Positions 60,751 through 64,000 of a stretch of 64,000 nucleotides of DNA are shown in pieces; position 1 is the stretch's first letter, and each line of letters opens with the position of its first letter. A program made the position numbers and the translations under genes. The DNA comes from Bacteroidota bacterium. Its GTDB lineage: Bacteria; Bacteroidota; Bacteroidia; Chitinophagales; Chitinophagaceae. The stretch is taken from assembly GCA_947451115.1 (NCBI GenBank), contig CANFXV010000001.1, positions 1 to 64,000 of the forward strand, read 5' to 3'. The notes under the pieces are model-generated. The model searched no databases and was not told the origin of the DNA. It saw only the letters and a program-made list of their open reading frames with translations.

Positions 60751-61632
60751 CTATTCGTTAGCGTCTAGTGTTTGATTTCTGAATAAAAACAGTAGCCCCA
60801 AGGTACCAAAAATTATTGGTTGTGGAATACTTATGATTTGTAAAATGACAATTATTATGAATAAATATATAGGGTATAAGAAAAACAATACGCCAAACAA
60901 AACTGAGTCAAAAAAGACAGTGCCCTTGGTTTTATTTTGAACAAACTGGTACACCAAGTAATAAAAGGGGCGGTGAAAATAATAGAGGGCTGTTTTTTTA
61001 ATTATAGTCGTTTTGGTGTTTGGTATAATTAAATTTGAAAGCTGTTTAAAAACATGCTGATTAAACTCAACGCGGTCTTTGGCGTTAAGTATGGCTGTTT
61101 TTTGAATAAAGATAGAAAGACAAAGATTTACTTTTTTTCCTATTCCTTTAAAGTTATTATAAGCAATGCCCGCTAGGTGTATTTGTGGAAAGCTATTTTC
61201 CGCATGACAAGCTTCTAATATTCTTGCGGTTCCTTTTTTAAAGGGTTGTAGTTGGTTGGTGTTTAAACAAGTACCCTCTATAAAAATTAAAACGGCTTCC
61301 TTTTTATTCAAAAGTCTTACCGATTCTTTAAAGGCATATTCATTAAGGTGTAAAAATTCTTTTCCCTCTCTTAGTCTATAAACAGGAATCATATTTAAAA
61401 GGCTAAGTAAAAAACGATGGTGTTTTTTTGTGAACACATCACCCCTGGCTAAAAAATGGATTCTTCTATTGTATCTAGATCCAATAATAATAGCGTCTAA
61501 AAAAGAGTTGGGGTGGTTGGCAATGATTAATAAGGGGCCGTTGGTGTTTAATAAATATTTATTCTTCGTATTAATTTCTGCGCAAAAAAGCCAGAGCGCA
61601 GCTCTAATAAAAAGTTTTAAAATTCTGATCAC
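60751..61632 (-). CDS. 1-acyl-sn-glycerol-3-phosphate acyltransferase (PlsC-like)
   Basis: IANHPNSFLDAIIIG, FIEGTCLNTN. Confidence 0.82.
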   Translation of the reverse strand: MIRILKLFIRAALWLFCAEINTKNKYLLNTNGPLLIIANHPNSFLDAIIIGSRYNRRIHFLARGDVFTKKHHRFLLSLLNMIPVYRLREGKEFLHLNEYAFKESVRLLNKKEAVLIFIEGTCLNTNQLQPFKKGTARILEACHAENSFPQIHLAGIAYNNFKGIGKKVNLCLSIFIQKTAILNAKDRVEFNQHVFKQLSNLIIPNTKTTIIKKTALYYFHRPFYYLVYQFVQNKTKGTVFFDSVLFGVLFFLYPIYLFIIIVILQIISIPQPIIFGTLGLLFLFRNQTLDANE

Positions 61633-61654
61633 TCTTTTTTTTATAAATATAAAA

Positions 61655-61680
61655 AAACCGCACCATAATTGATGCGGTTT
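61655..61680 (-). terminator. recA intrinsic terminator
   Basis: AAACCGCA/TGCGGTTT with T tract on minus strand. Confidence 0.8.
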
Positions 61681-61721
61681 ATACTAACTAACCCTAAAAA
61701 ACAAAATCTTTATGGAAACAA

Positions 61722-62738
61722 TTATTTAGCGGCCTCTTCGGCTTTTATTGCCAGCTTTGCCCTGATTTTTGCTTCAATTTCATTGGCCATTTCTGGATTA
61801 TCATGCAATATTGTTTTTACAGAATCGCGTCCCTGGCCTAGCTTATTGCTGTCATAGCTAAACCAGCTTCCGCTTTTTTGTATAATTTCTAATTCAACAC
61901 CCATATCAATAATTTCTCCAATTTTACTAATTCCTTCGCCGAATATAATTTCAAATTCTGCGGCTCTAAATGGTGGTGCTACTTTATTTTTTACCACTTT
62001 TACCTTTACTCTATTTCCTATTGCCTCATCACCATCTTTTATTTGTGCCATTCTTCTAATATCTAATCTAACAGAAGCATAAAATTTTAAAGCATTTCCT
62101 CCTGTGGTGGTTTCTGGGTTTCCAAAAACAATACCTATTTTTTCTCTTAATTGATTAATAAAAATACAGATGGTGTTTGTTTTATTAATAGTAGCGGTTA
62201 ATTTTCTTAATGCTTGACTCATTAATCTTGCATGTAATCCCATTTTACTATCGCCCATTTCTCCTTCTAACTCGCTTTTTGGAACGAGCGCTGCTACTGA
62301 GTCTATCACTACTACATCAATAGCACCAGATAAAATTAAACGATCTGCTATTTCTAAAGCTTGTTCACCATAATCTGGTTGAGAGACTAATAAACTATCT
62401 ACATCAACGCCTAATTTTTTAGCATAAGCACTATCAAAAGCGTGTTCAGCATCTATAATTGCACACATGCCACCTTTTTTTTGTGCTTCTGCAATTACAT
62501 GAATTGCTACGGTTGTTTTTCCTGAAGATTCTGGTCCGTATATTTCAATAATTCTACCTTTTGGTAAACCGCCAATTCCTAATGCGGTATCTAATCCTAT
62601 TGATCCTGTGGAAATTACTTCTTGTGGTTCTTGACTTCTTTCATTCATCATCATCACACTACCCTTGCCATAATCTTTGTCAATTTTGTCAATCGTTAAT
62701 TTTAATGCTTTTAGTTTTTCTACATTTGGGTTACTCAT
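61722..62738 (-). CDS. recA: recombinase RecA
   Basis: [31 protein letters not shown]. Confidence 0.97.
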   Translation of the reverse strand: MSNPNVEKLKALKLTIDKIDKDYGKGSVMMMNERSQEPQEVISTGSIGLDTALGIGGLPKGRIIEIYGPESSGKTTVAIHVIAEAQKKGGMCAIIDAEHAFDSAYAKKLGVDVDSLLVSQPDYGEQALEIADRLILSGAIDVVVIDSVAALVPKSELEGEMGDSKMGLHARLMSQALRKLTATINKTNTICIFINQLREKIGIVFGNPETTTGGNALKFYASVRLDIRRMAQIKDGDEAIGNRVKVKVVKNKVAPPFRAAEFEIIFGEGISKIGEIIDMGVELEIIQKSGSWFSYDSNKLGQGRDSVKTILHDNPEMANEIEAKIRAKLAIKAEEAAK

Positions 62739-63078
62739 AGTTAGTCGTTTTATATTTTCTTTAATATTTAAGTGAAGATATGGATAATTTGTTAATAAAC
62801 TAAAATATTTAGTATTATTTTACTAATTTGATTAGTTTTTAAATATATATTGGTACAAATTCCTTTTAATTAATTGATTATCATTGTTTTATTAATTTAG
62901 TAATAAATTTAGTATTTTTTTTTATTTCTTTTTAAAGTATTTATTAATGCGATTATAGGGGTTTTTTGAGGTCTTTTTTAGCTGGTTGATCAGGCGAATT
63001 TACTTTGGTTCTTTGTTCTTGTTAAAAGTAGTTGATTTTAAAATAGTAGTTAAAATACCTAATGTGGATTTCTATTGT

Positions 63079-63420
63079 AGTATTAAGTATTAATACATTT
63101 ATATAAATAAACTAATACTATTATCCCTGTGTATATCTTAATATCTTATTTATACACTATTTCATTTTTTATTCTATAAGTATTAAAATACAATACAGTC
63201 AAGACTTACAGCGATTTTAATTTTAATAATTGTTTTATTTTTTAGGTAATACACAAGTTTAGCACTGTGAATTAACGGGTATAAATTGAGTTCTTTTTAT
63301 ACTACACAGCACTTTTTGAATAAATAAAACTTGTTTATTCTTTTCTTATGCAGGTTTATACACCCCAAAACCATAGATATCCCCGAAAATTTTATTTATC
63401 CACCCCACCTTTGTGTATTT
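63079..63420. promoter_or_regulatory. cluster of DnaA-box-like nonamers and AGTATTA heptamers (oriC candidate)
   Basis: 8/9 matches to TTATNCACA at 63128-63136(-), 63150-63158(+), 63247-63255(+), 63266-63274(-), 63356-63364(+), 63396-63404(+). Confidence 0.35.
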
Positions 63421-63519
63421 TTTATTTGCTTTTTCGTCATTTTATGCTTGTTTTTCATGGTTTTAGAGCTGTTTAGTACCAAGAAAACATTATTTTTGCT
63501 CTCCCATAATTAATTATAT

Positions 63520-64000
63520 ATGTCAATTATTCAGAACATTAGAGAAAGAGGTGCTTGGATCATCTTTGGTATTATCGCCTTAGCCTTAATCGCTTTTATT
63601 TTACAAGACGGTGTTGGTAGAAAAGGGGGCTCAACGGATACTACTACCCTAGGTAAGGTAAACGGCGAAGTAATTAATAAATTAGAGTTTGAAGAAAAAC
63701 TTGAAGCACAAGTACAAAACTATGCTTCACAAGGAGTAAAAAGAGAGCAGCTGATAGGTTATTTGTGGAGTCAAGAAGTAGATCGTCTTTTGTTTAAATC
63801 AGAAGAAAAGAAATTAGGTATTACTGTTGGAACGAAAGAGCTTTCTGATGTTTTATTTGGTAATGAATCACCATTTAAACAAGAGTTTACAGATAAAACT
63901 ACAGGAGAATTTAAAGTGAATGATGCTAAACAAGCTATTGCACAAATAAAAAAATCTAAAAATAAAGACCAGGTTAAACAAATTGAAAAATTTTATATAG
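63520..64000 (+). CDS. SurA/PpiD-type peptidylprolyl isomerase N-terminus (runs off window edge)
   Basis: MSIIQNIRERGAWIIFGIIALALIAFILQDGVGRKG...LGKVNGEVINKLEFEEKL; not in ORF track because it has no stop in the window. Confidence 0.85.
   Translation, partial: MSIIQNIRERGAWIIFGIIALALIAFILQDGVGRKGGSTDTTTLGKVNGEVINKLEFEEKLEAQVQNYASQGVKREQLIGYLWSQEVDRLLFKSEEKKLGITVGTKELSDVLFGNESPFKQEFTDKTTGEFKVNDAKQAIAQIKKSKNKDQVKQIEKFYI

Noticed and set aside
63331-63513. 60-aa ORF upstream of the ppiD-like gene
   Set aside because: AT-rich, Phe/Leu-rich composition, non-ATG start, sits in the putative origin/promoter region
1-64000. CRISPR arrays, transposases, integrases, toxin-antitoxin pairs, restriction or other defence genes, tRNA/rRNA genes
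   Set aside because: Looked for periodic repeats, DDE/integrase motifs, and tRNA T-loop signatures outside CDS; none seen by eye

Overview
The window is about 64 kb of low-GC bacterial chromosome. Protein content (DUF4290, SCO/MerC, GH3, OmpA lipoproteins) and TTTG-N19-TAnnTTTG-like promoters suggest Bacteroidota, probably Chitinophagaceae. It is densely coding and mostly housekeeping: rplM (partial), recO, pheS, murA, gmk, lysS, lpxD-like, cysS, rlmD, metF, lptB, fabG, adk, msrB, mnmH, uvrD/pcrA-type helicase, nfu, kdsB, dnaN, recX, nagA, thiL, mtgA, pnuC-nadR, uvrB, mgsA, recA, and a partial ppiD/surA-like gene. I see no CRISPR array, prophage, transposase, rRNA or tRNA, and no obvious multi-gene novel system. 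The signals most worth a second look are: (1) a compact minus-strand unit at about 16.53-16.64 kb (promoter, 5' hairpin, 10-bp-stem terminator with T tract) just upstream of an rRNA pseudouridine synthase gene whose conserved N-terminus has no ATG/GTG/TTG start; (2) an AT-rich 780-bp intergenic region between recA and a ppiD-like gene with clustered DnaA-box-like nonamers and AGTATTA heptamers (oriC candidate); (3) a tandem rhomboid pair in which one copy seems to have lost the catalytic serine; (4) a GH3-type acyl-amidosynthetase next to a LysE exporter; (5) four stacked inverted repeats between an M20 hydrolase and lysS; (6) paired palindromes over the metF promoter; (7) a 27-aa putative membrane microprotein; (8) an RGG-like tail on a DUF4290 protein; (9) a tandem pair of His-rich membrane-anchored proteins of unknown function. 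All calls come from reading the sequence; no database search was run.
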